A stretch of DNA of 64,000 nt from Chryseobacterium sp. FH2 (GTDB lineage: Bacteria > Bacteroidota > Bacteroidia > Flavobacteriales > Weeksellaceae): positions 1-64,000 of the forward strand of contig NZ_LFNE01000001.1 in NCBI RefSeq assembly GCF_001045455.1. The letters run 5' to 3'. The notes under the pieces were generated by a model that saw only the letters and a program-made list of their open reading frames with translations, did not search any database and was not told the DNA's origin. Both the position numbers and the translations under genes were made by a program. This document shows positions 44,692-51,985 of this stretch, piece by piece (the stretch's first letter is position 1; the number at the start of each line of letters is the position of its first letter).

Positions 44692-46413
44692 TTATTTAGT
44701 TTTTATGGAAATTTCGTTTTTACCTTCGTTTACTTTGATGTCTACGTTACCGCCTTTCATTTTCTTTATGCTTGATTTCATAGAGTCAATTACCTGGTCT
44801 GCCTGATTGCTCGGAACTTTTTTTCCATTAATGATAATACTGTCTTCATCATTAGAATTATATTCAATTGTAGAACCGTTTACGGTAATTTTATTCTTTT
44901 CAATTTTAATATTTCCGTGATCATCTTTTTCTTGATCATTATCATTGATGCCGTCTGCGTTTAAATCTCCGTCAAAATTAATTCCGTCTTGCTTTACAGG
45001 GATTACCACAGTTTTCTGAGGAACGACCAGTTCATAATCTATATTGTAATCTCTGAACCTGTGTTCATAAGGATATTTAATATAATTAGGAAGAATAATT
45101 TTATTGTCAATAATTTCTACCGGAACATTTACATTCAACGGAATATTATATCCTTTAGCTTCTTTTTTGATGATTAGATAAGGAGTTTTAATGTCTGCTT
45201 TTCTTGTTACATCCACGTGAATCCAATCTCTTTCAAAAACTGATACTTTATCAGAATAAAGATCATCGTCATATCCTGTAAAATTCTGTGGAATTGCAAT
45301 TTGCTTTGAATCAACATATAAACTGTCAGATTTTGTATTGATGGCAACCTCTTCTGTATCTTCTTTATGTCCTTTAAGGAACATTTCTTTTTGTGCCATA
45401 TTAATTCCGAAATATGCTGTTACAGCGATTAACGCAAGAAATAATGCTCCGATAACCCAACCTGTATTTCTTAGTTTTGTTTTTGGTGAAATCAATTTGA
45501 TGCTTAATAATGCAAATAACATTGCAGGAATTAAACTCGCCAATACAATCATTGCCATTATCACATACTTCATCCCGTCATTGTCGAAATAGAAATTCAT
45601 CTGGTTGATTGGCGGAAAATCATTATTTCCCATAAATCCGAATGCTACAAATGAACCTGTAAGACATCCAAATGCCATGAATGCAAAGATTCCTCCCAAA
45701 ATATAACGAATCACATTCCAAAGTCCGCTGCTTGCGTTATTAATATAAGGTTTAGTTTCGTTATACATTTCTCCGACCCTCTGAGTAGATTCGTTGGCAA
45801 ATTGTACCAATTTATTAGACTCATTCTTAAGATTGTCGAAGTTCATAGGCTTTCCCTGCATTTTCAGGAAATCTGCTGCTGTTTCTGCCTTTGGAAGTAC
45901 CGCCCAAAGGATAACATAAAGTAAGAAAATTAAAGAAGAAGAAATAGCTTGTGTGAAAATTCCAAGGATGAAAATTCCCAGCCAGATAGCCCTCATTGCT
46001 GTAATATCCATTCCGATATAATGAGCTAATCCTGCACAGACACCTGCTATTTTTTGTTTTTCAGGATCACGGAACAGCTGTTTTTTATCTGTATATCCTG
46101 TATTTGAATTATTGTTAGATGTTTTAGTATTTTTTTCAGAATAATAAGCTTCTTCTTGTTCCTCGATTTTTTCAGGCGTTCCAATTTGGGCAATTACTTT
46201 TTCTACATCTGAATCATTGATTACTTCACGTTTTCCTAAAGAATCTCTGAAGATTTCAACCATTCTTATTTCTATGTCGTGCATTACCTCATCTGCTTCA
46301 GAAGCATCCAGCGAGCTTCTTAGTGCATTCAGGTAATCGCTAAGCTTTATATATGCGTGTTCCTCTATCGTGAAAGAAAAACCAGCGAGTCCTATTGAGA
46401 GTGTTTTGTTCAT
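44692..46413 (-). CDS. PspC-domain membrane protein
   Basis: 573 residues. N-terminal cytoplasmic region, then the PspC domain at about 110-175: KKQLFRDPEKQKIAGVCAGLAHYIGMDITAMRAIWLG. Further hydrophobic segments lie at about 235-260, 280-305 and 315-335, and the C-terminal ~200 residues are soluble, with a DINDxxxDxxN-like acidic stretch. PspC-type proteins respond to envelope stress. Adjacent (12 nt) to a PadR-type regulator upstream, a very common pair in this phylum. Confidence 0.8.
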   Translation of the reverse strand: MNKTLSIGLAGFSFTIEEHAYIKLSDYLNALRSSLDASEADEVMHDIEIRMVEIFRDSLGKREVINDSDVEKVIAQIGTPEKIEEQEEAYYSEKNTKTSNNNSNTGYTDKKQLFRDPEKQKIAGVCAGLAHYIGMDITAMRAIWLGIFILGIFTQAISSSLIFLLYVILWAVLPKAETAADFLKMQGKPMNFDNLKNESNKLVQFANESTQRVGEMYNETKPYINNASSGLWNVIRYILGGIFAFMAFGCLTGSFVAFGFMGNNDFPPINQMNFYFDNDGMKYVIMAMIVLASLIPAMLFALLSIKLISPKTKLRNTGWVIGALFLALIAVTAYFGINMAQKEMFLKGHKEDTEEVAINTKSDSLYVDSKQIAIPQNFTGYDDDLYSDKVSVFERDWIHVDVTRKADIKTPYLIIKKEAKGYNIPLNVNVPVEIIDNKIILPNYIKYPYEHRFRDYNIDYELVVPQKTVVIPVKQDGINFDGDLNADGINDNDQEKDDHGNIKIEKNKITVNGSTIEYNSNDEDSIIINGKKVPSNQADQVIDSMKSSIKKMKGGNVDIKVNEGKNEISIKTK

Positions 46414-46424
46414 AGCTTTGTTTT

Positions 46425-46754
46425 TTAATTTTTTTGAGTGATTTGATTTACAGAATCTGTTAATTCTTTCCAGGTATTTTGAAGTTCATCTAAAAATAAC
46501 TTGCCTTTTTCTGTTATCTGGTAGTATTTTCTTGGTGGCCCTCCTGTAGATTCTTCCCATCTGTACGAAAGAAACTCACCATTTTTCAATCTTGTTAGAA
46601 GAGGATAAAGTGTGCCTTCCACTACATCCAGTTTTCCTTTTTTTAGTTCATCTATTAAGTCGGAAACATACATTTCACGATGATTGATGAGACTTAAAAT
46701 ACAGAATTCCAGAATTCCTTTTCGCATCTGCGCTTTGGTATTTTCAGTATTCAT
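46425..46754 (-). CDS. PadR-family transcriptional regulator
   Basis: 109 residues, winged helix: MRKGILEFCILSLINHREMYVSDLIDELKKG, VVEGTLYPLLTRLKNGEFLSYRWEESTGGPPRKYYQIT, with the conserved GTLYPLLxRLxxxG and GPPRKYYxLT motifs. It probably regulates itself and the PspC gene 12 nt downstream. Confidence 0.9.
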   Translation of the reverse strand: MNTENTKAQMRKGILEFCILSLINHREMYVSDLIDELKKGKLDVVEGTLYPLLTRLKNGEFLSYRWEESTGGPPRKYYQITEKGKLFLDELQNTWKELTDSVNQITQKN

Positions 46755-46966
46755 CTTTAATAAGTTTTGTTAATTAGTTATATCCAATCAGAATAAAATT
46801 CCTAGCTAGATGAACCTATTCCGATTTTACATTACAAAGATATGTAATTAAAATGGTATTATGCAATACAAAGTAGTGAAAAAATATAAAAATAATATAT
46901 AACTATTTGTAAATCAGATTTATTATTTTATTTTTTTGAATTGTGAGAATGAAAGGTTTAGAAAAA

Positions 46967-48307
46967 TTAGGTTAAATTGTTATTAATTTTCCCTTTTAAG
47001 CTGATTGGCCTTAAAGTAACAAGAGCTTTTTTATCTAATTTTTTTTGATATGATATAAAAGTGAAGTCTTTGTAGAATTTACGTACAATGAGAGCCATTT
47101 CCATCATTGCAAAATGCTCACCGATGCAAAGCCTAGGACCGGCTCCGAAAGGGTAGTAGGCAAAATTTTTGGCATTTTCATCATCAAAACGTTCAGGGAT
47201 AAATGAGTCGGGGCGCTCCCAATACTTAGGATTTCTATGAAGACCACTAATGTAAAGTATAATCATAGTCCCTTTGGGCCAGGAATATTCTTGGAAACTG
47301 TCATCTTCCAACGCTTCACGGTCTATTGCCCAAGCTGGGGAATGAAGTCGCATTGCCTCTTTTATGATATTTATTGTAAAAGATTTTTTCATCAAATTTT
47401 CAGAGGTAAAAACCATTTCAGCTTCATCCTCTATTTCTTTTTTCAATTTTTCCTCAGCTTTAGGATTCTGACTGATTTCGAAGAAAATAAAACTGAGGGC
47501 ATTGGCGGTTGTTTCATGACCGGCGATAAAAAGAATCAGCATTTCATCCACCAGCTGTTGGTCTGACATAGGGAGTTGTGTATCTTCATATCTCGTCTGA
47601 ATAAGCATATCCAGTAAATCATTTTTGGATTCTCCCGAATTTCTCCGCTTATCCAAAATTCCTTGGATAATAGCTTTTGATCTTTTACTTTTTTTAATAT
47701 TTTTATCAATAATACCGAAAATATTTAATATTTTAGAGTAAAAAGGTAAACGGACTTCTTTGGTAGAAACTTCCTGAACTTCTGTGATGATTTTACTTAA
47801 TTCATTGACGGTATTCTCGTCGACATCCGAACTGAAAAGGGTTTTGGCAACAATATTAAAGGCAAGTTTGTGAAAAAAATGGTATAAATCAATTTCCTTC
47901 CCAGGTTTGAATGACTGAAAGGCTTTATCAATTTCCTCCTTCATGATGGAAACAAGATTTACAATTTTAGTTTTATTAAAACCGGGTTGTATCAATCTTC
48001 TTTGTTTCAGCCAGTCTTTTCCGTTATTTGTTAATAATCCTTTTCCGAGATATTTTCCTAAAGTAATAGACTGTATCTCGGATTTGTAATAATTTTTATG
48101 ATTTTGCTTTAAAATATATTCTATGAATTCTTTATCCTGGGAAAAAATAAAATTTTTGTTGGTGAAACTTGCTTTTATATAATAGTTGTCACCCACAGAT
48201 TGATGATTTCCGCTGATTACTTCCAACGGATGGTTTAAACCTTTTAATAAAGAATATATTTTTCTTCTTCCCTTGATTTCAGGTGGGTAATTAAATGGAG
48301 TATTCAT
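46967..48307 (-). CDS. Cytochrome P450
   Basis: 446 residues. I-helix AGHETTANALSF, K-helix ExxR (KEAMRLHSPAW), PERF (FIPERFDDENAKNF), heme loop FGAGPRLCIGEHFAMMEM with the Cys ligand, and no membrane anchor. A soluble bacterial P450. No ferredoxin or reductase gene is adjacent. Substrate unknown; the last ~15 residues are polar and variable. Confidence 0.93.
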   Translation of the reverse strand: MNTPFNYPPEIKGRRKIYSLLKGLNHPLEVISGNHQSVGDNYYIKASFTNKNFIFSQDKEFIEYILKQNHKNYYKSEIQSITLGKYLGKGLLTNNGKDWLKQRRLIQPGFNKTKIVNLVSIMKEEIDKAFQSFKPGKEIDLYHFFHKLAFNIVAKTLFSSDVDENTVNELSKIITEVQEVSTKEVRLPFYSKILNIFGIIDKNIKKSKRSKAIIQGILDKRRNSGESKNDLLDMLIQTRYEDTQLPMSDQQLVDEMLILFIAGHETTANALSFIFFEISQNPKAEEKLKKEIEDEAEMVFTSENLMKKSFTINIIKEAMRLHSPAWAIDREALEDDSFQEYSWPKGTMIILYISGLHRNPKYWERPDSFIPERFDDENAKNFAYYPFGAGPRLCIGEHFAMMEMALIVRKFYKDFTFISYQKKLDKKALVTLRPISLKGKINNNLT

Positions 48308-48433
48308 AATTTATGTTTCTACTAAAATTACAATTAATCTTTTATATAAAACAGGTTTACAATCAAAACTCTTATTTTTGCAATAAGAGTTCGCTGAAAA
48401 CTCAATTAAGATATCTTTGATTAAAATACATGT

Positions 48434-49120
48434 ATGGTAAATTCCAGATTTTTATTACCGTTTGTCATTTTGGGAACTGTTGCTTTTGGGCAAAATCATT
48501 TTGAGCTGAAAGATGCTTCGGAAAATTATGATATTAAGATAAACGTTCAGAACTGTGACAAAGAAGAATGCCGTGGAAAAGCAACTATTGAGTTTTTTAG
48601 TAAAAATACATCTAGAAAGTTTCAAACACTGGTTTCTGACGATTTGAATTTTTATTTAAACGATGATCAAAAACCAACAGCAAATATTATTCAGTTGTAT
48701 GATGAGCAAAGCCCGTTGATTTTTGATGATTTCAATTTTGATGGTACAGAAGATGTTGCTGTACGAAATGGGAATCAGAGTGGTTATGGCGGTCCTTCAT
48801 ATGATGTCTACGTTTTTAATATTACAAAAAAGCTATTTGTAAAAAGCGAAGAACTGACAAGCCTTGCTTACGAAAACCTGGGAATGTTCCAGACAGATTC
48901 TGAGCGGAAAAGATTGATTACGTTCTCAAAATCCGGTTGCTGTTGGCATCTTACGACAGAATATACCGTAATTCCGCATAGGGGACTGGTGAAAGTTTAT
49001 GAAGTGGAAGAAGATGCAACAGGTGGGGAAAAAGTAAAAGTGACAACTAAAGAATTTATAGATGATAAATGGATAACAAATATTAAAACATATCCTACCG
49101 ATGAATATTACAAGCAATAA
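48434..49120 (+). CDS. Exported protein, XAC2610-related
   Basis: 228 residues from the ATG at 48434. The signal peptide ends AFGQ. DFNFDGTEDVAVRNGNQSGYGGPSYDVYVFN carries an Asp/Asn-rich calcium-binding-like loop of the XAC2610-related group. CWHLTTEYTVIPHRGL then a charged C-terminus. Periplasmic or secreted. A 5-nt gap to the HD-domain gene implies one transcript, though no functional link is apparent. Confidence 0.65.
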   Translation: MVNSRFLLPFVILGTVAFGQNHFELKDASENYDIKINVQNCDKEECRGKATIEFFSKNTSRKFQTLVSDDLNFYLNDDQKPTANIIQLYDEQSPLIFDDFNFDGTEDVAVRNGNQSGYGGPSYDVYVFNITKKLFVKSEELTSLAYENLGMFQTDSERKRLITFSKSGCCWHLTTEYTVIPHRGLVKVYEVEEDATGGEKVKVTTKEFIDDKWITNIKTYPTDEYYKQ

Positions 49121-49125
49121 TTAAG

Positions 49126-49716
49126 ATGAAGATACAGAAGGAAATAGATTTTATTTTAGCAGTTGATGCTTTAAAAAACGTGCAAAGAAGAAATTATAAC
49201 GCTGACGACTCGCGAAGAGAAAACACGGCGGAACATTCCTGGCAAATTATTATTTTAGCTCAAATTCTTTTCCCTTATGCGAAAAACAGGGCGGATATTG
49301 ATTTGCTAAGGGTTATCAGAATGCTTTCTATTCATGATTTGGTGGAAATTGAAGCAGGAGATACTTTCCTTTTTGATGAGGTTGCAATGGCAGGTAAATT
49401 TGAACGGGAAAAAGTTTCTGCACAAAAGATTTTCGGAATTTTAGATGAGCCCCTACGTTCGGAATTTTTTAATCTTTGGCTAGAATTTGAAGAAGAGCAA
49501 ACTCCCGATGCTATTTTTGCCTGTGCAATTGACCGGATTATGCCCTTTATTCTAAACTCACATACTTCAGGAAAAAGCTGGACGGAAGCAGGAGTTACAG
49601 AAAAGCAAATCCGAAATATGCTTGAAAATGCAATTGTAAGAGCTTCTGACGAAATGGGAGAGGCTTTTCAAATGTTATTAATTAAAAGTTTAGATACTGA
49701 GAAAGTCTTGAAATAA
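49126..49716 (+). CDS. HD-domain hydrolase
   Basis: 196 residues. Metal-binding HD motifs: NTAEHSWQIIILAQILF (first His), MLSIHDLVEIEAGDTFLF (HD pair and the E-x-G-D-T block) and CAIDRIMPFI (last Asp). This is the YfbR-like (5'-nucleotidase/HD_3) layout. It probably hydrolyses nucleoside phosphates. Hairpins downstream separate it from the convergent thioesterase. Confidence 0.85.
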   Translation: MKIQKEIDFILAVDALKNVQRRNYNADDSRRENTAEHSWQIIILAQILFPYAKNRADIDLLRVIRMLSIHDLVEIEAGDTFLFDEVAMAGKFEREKVSAQKIFGILDEPLRSEFFNLWLEFEEEQTPDAIFACAIDRIMPFILNSHTSGKSWTEAGVTEKQIRNMLENAIVRASDEMGEAFQMLLIKSLDTEKVLK

Positions 49717-49722
49717 ATAAAG

Positions 49723-49747
49723 TTTCGGCGGGCAAAGCCCGCCGAAA
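49723..49747 (-). terminator. GC-rich hairpin 1 between convergent genes
   Basis: TTTCGGCGGGC pairs with GCCCGCCGAAA around AAA. On the minus strand a T-rich tail follows, so it serves the thioesterase gene. Confidence 0.7.
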
Positions 49748-49779
49748 ACAGCTTTAAAAAAAACATTTTTGAAAATAAA

Positions 49780-49806
49780 ATTCCGGCGACCGAAGGTCGC
49801 CGGAAT
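49780..49806 (+). terminator. GC-rich hairpin 2 between convergent genes
   Basis: ATTCCGGCGACC pairs with GGTCGCCGGAAT around GAA, followed by CTTTTC on the plus strand and TTTTATTTTC on the minus strand. Probably bidirectional. Confidence 0.7.
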
Positions 49807-49814
49807 CTTTTCGT

Positions 49815-50198
49815 TTATAGTATTTGGATTGGCTTCTTGAACTCATCAATTGCTACAAAAGTAAAGTCACCTACAATTGCTCTTTCTCTTTCGTAAGAAT
49901 ACATTTGTTCGGTATAAATTTCAACATTTACTTTCATACTCGTTTTCCCTACGTGAGAAACTTTCCCGATTAATTCAACGATAGTTCCGGCAGGAATAGG
50001 CTTTTTAAAATCAATTTTATCACTGCTTACGGTTACGACTCTTTTTCTTGCAAATCGGGTAGCGGTAATGAATGCCACTTCGTCCATCAGCTGCATTGCT
50101 GTACCTCCGAAAAGGGTATCATAATGATTGGTTGTGTTTGGGAAAACTGCTTTGAAAATTCTGGTTTCGGATGTGTCAATTCTTTCTTCTGTAGTCAT
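49815..50198 (-). CDS. Acyl-CoA thioesterase (YciA-like hotdog)
   Basis: 127 residues. FPNTTNHYDTLFGGTAMQLMDEVAFITATRFARKRVVTVSSDKIDFKKPI is the double-hotdog acyl-CoA thioesterase pattern (N-x-x-x-x-x-x-GG, D-E-x-A, D-x-I-x-F). It hydrolyses acyl-CoA in the cytoplasm. A cobalamin riboswitch sits about 135 nt upstream on the same strand, so B12 may control it, unless the riboswitch serves a lost gene (see finding). Confidence 0.85.
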   Translation of the reverse strand: MTTEERIDTSETRIFKAVFPNTTNHYDTLFGGTAMQLMDEVAFITATRFARKRVVTVSSDKIDFKKPIPAGTIVELIGKVSHVGKTSMKVNVEIYTEQMYSYERERAIVGDFTFVAIDEFKKPIQIL

Positions 50199-50207
50199 AT
50201 TTCATTA

Positions 50208-50279
50208 TTAATTAATGCAAAATGAAATAATATTAAAACAACAGAACAATGACAGGAACTTTAGAAATCCCTGAAACAT
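50208..50279 (-). CDS. Possible 23-residue hydrophobic peptide between riboswitch and thioesterase
   Basis: ATG at 50279 opens MFQGFLKFLSLFCCFNIISF and stops at 50208, ten bases before the thioesterase start. It is hydrophobic throughout and could be a leader peptide, a signal-peptide remnant of a lost transporter, or chance. No homologue recognised. Confidence 0.2.
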   Translation of the reverse strand: MFQGFLKFLSLFCCFNIISFCIN

Positions 50280-50331
50280 CTATTAGATCAATAAAACTTC
50301 AAATCGCGAAAGTTTTTTTGTTTAAGAAAAA

Positions 50332-50478
50332 GGCAGGTCTCCTGACTCGTAACATCATTTATCTCCTTCCCGTGCCTCGCACAGTGGATTTTTGATAAAG
50401 ACTTTTAGTTACTTACAGTTGCGCGACAGTTCGTGATTTCCACACGATTCCCTTTTAATCTGCAGTTAAGCAGGACCA
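50332..50478 (-). ncRNA. Cobalamin riboswitch
   Basis: On the minus strand: AAAAGGGAATCGTGTGGAAA with a closing ATCACGA stem, then GCGCAACTGTAAGT (the B12-box region), then CCACTGTGCGAGGCACGGGAAGG, then GAGTCAGGAGACCTGCC. These blocks are in the order of the AdoCbl/B12 riboswitch, and the closing stem is GGTC/GACC. It follows the minus-strand gene at 50544-51344, and the next gene is the thioesterase at 50198. B12 riboswitches normally precede TonB receptors or B12 enzymes, which are not seen here. Confidence 0.9.
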
Positions 50479-50543
50479 ATTTCTGAAAAAGCTATTTACT
50501 TTTCTGAGTACAAAAATAAGAATAAAATAGAAGAAACAGTGAG

Positions 50544-51344
50544 TTATTCAGGATTATTGTAAATAATTTGGCTGATAACTCTGCCTTTGTTGATAGTCCA
50601 AAGTGTTGTATACCTGTTTTCGCCACTACCATTAGTCATATAAAGGAAAATATGATCTGCATCAAGAGAAGTTACCCCGATATTTTCAAAATCCATAGTC
50701 GGTTGGAACATATTTTTAATGGCTTCTCTCACAAAAACAGAACCTCGTCCGGGCTGTTGTACTCTGATAGATTTTATTTCCGTCATGCCTTCAGGTATTT
50801 CGTTGCCTACTCCCCAAGGTTTTACTTTATCTACCGTCAAAATTTTCCCGTTAGCATCTTTTTCCTGTCTTTTGATATTTGCATACGAAGGATAGATGTC
50901 AATAATAACCTTAGTTCTTTGATTGGTTGGAATTTTTGGATTGGTATTATCTGTAAAAATCAAAGATTTTCCATTTTTAGATTTTGAAGGTGTGAATTGC
51001 GGTAATTGATCAATAAAAGCAACACGCCCTTTATTTACCATACCCTCTTTATTCAGGCTGTCATATCTTACGAAAGGCTTTTCAGAATCTTGTTTTTCAG
51101 GATATTTGATCCAAATCCATTCTGTTTCTCCCGGAGCCGGCTTTACATAAACAAAAACATCTCCTGTTTTCATACGGATTTTATCAATGATTTTTCTGTA
51201 ATCATCTTTGTGAACGCGTACCATTGCATAACCTTCCTCAGCTTTTACCACTCCGAAAGGAACTTTATTTTGCCCCTTTGCAAAAGCTAAAGAAAACAAA
51301 CTGAAAACTGATAGATAAAATGCTTTGTTTACGGAAATCATCAT
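50544..51344 (-). CDS. Exported protein of unknown function
   Basis: 266 residues from the ATG at 51344; alternatives are one codon downstream and a longer frame from 51365. The signal peptide is AFYLSVFSLFSLAFAKGQ. The mature part has beta-type motifs EEGYAMVRVHKDDYRKIIDKIRMKTGDVFVYVKPAPGETEWIW and a late TTLWTINKGRVISQIIYNN. No family recognised. It is transcribed toward the riboswitch, with about 65 nt between its stop and the riboswitch. Confidence 0.6.
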   Translation of the reverse strand: MMISVNKAFYLSVFSLFSLAFAKGQNKVPFGVVKAEEGYAMVRVHKDDYRKIIDKIRMKTGDVFVYVKPAPGETEWIWIKYPEKQDSEKPFVRYDSLNKEGMVNKGRVAFIDQLPQFTPSKSKNGKSLIFTDNTNPKIPTNQRTKVIIDIYPSYANIKRQEKDANGKILTVDKVKPWGVGNEIPEGMTEIKSIRVQQPGRGSVFVREAIKNMFQPTMDFENIGVTSLDADHIFLYMTNGSGENRYTTLWTINKGRVISQIIYNNPE

Positions 51345-51454
51345 GAAATTTTTTTGACAGCTCAAATATATAAATTAAATGCTTTTCGGAAGTATTGCAA
51401 TTCTTTAAAATCTTTAATTTATTTAAAATGGATTGGGAATATTAAATAAAAACG

Positions 51455-51483
51455 AAAGAGAATGTAAAAAAAGCACTCTCTTT
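51455..51483 (-). terminator. Terminator of mutS2-ycxB transcript
   Basis: AAAGAGAATG pairs with CACTCTCTTT around TAAAAAAAG, one mismatch. On the minus strand it lies just after the YcxB-like gene and has a T-rich tail. Confidence 0.6.
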
Positions 51484-51493
51484 TTATTTTAAA

Positions 51494-51983
51494 TTAATCG
51501 TTTCTTAATTTTGACTTTACCTTATTATTTTTAATAATATTTCGAAGTTCCAGGATCTGATTTTTTGTGAAAAATTTTTTAGGAATCATGTTCATAATTT
51601 GAGCATTCTGATAGATTAAGAACCAATCTGTATTTTCCTTTACTTTATAAACCGTATTCCAATGAAACTCTCCCTCGAAAGTTTCTCCTTTTGTATGAAT
51701 AGTTTCATTTGTAAATGTATAAAAAATACATTCTTGAATGTTTTTATTGGAATAGAAAACTTTTTTCACACTGAAATAAGTACGGATTATGATAAATACA
51801 AATAAAATCAATAACCAAATTGATGCTGATTTCAGAAATTCCTTATTATCATTTTCAGCATTATAGAAATTTATTGCAAAAAAAAATTATGGCTATTAAC
51901 GAAAATATAATAATTCGGACTAATGAGTTTTTTAAATGAAATGTCAAAAAATCCCTGAATATAATTCGTGTTTTAACAACCAT
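51494..51983 (-). pseudogene. YcxB-like membrane protein gene, frameshifted at a poly-T tract
   Basis: The intact design would start with ATG at 51983 (MVVKTRIIFRDFLTFHLKN), 2 nt after the mutS2 stop, and have two membrane helices (IIIFSLIAIIFF; SIWLLILFVFIII) and a YcxB-like C-terminal domain (FTNETIHTKGETFEGEFHW; KKFFTKNQILELRNIIK). A run of 9 T on the minus strand (plus-strand A tract 51878-51886) shifts the frame; deleting one T joins both halves in a single frame of about 163 residues. So this is a broken gene, a slippage or phase-variable site, or a sequencing error. Without the shift, only a TTG-started 105-residue C-terminal fragment is left. YcxB proteins are of unknown function. Confidence 0.7.
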
Positions 51984-51985
51984 AA

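Noticed and set aside
49723..49806. Considered whether the two GC-rich hairpins were parts of a CRISPR or integron repeat
   Set aside because: They have different sequences and the features of convergent-gene terminators. No CRISPR array is visible anywhere in the window.
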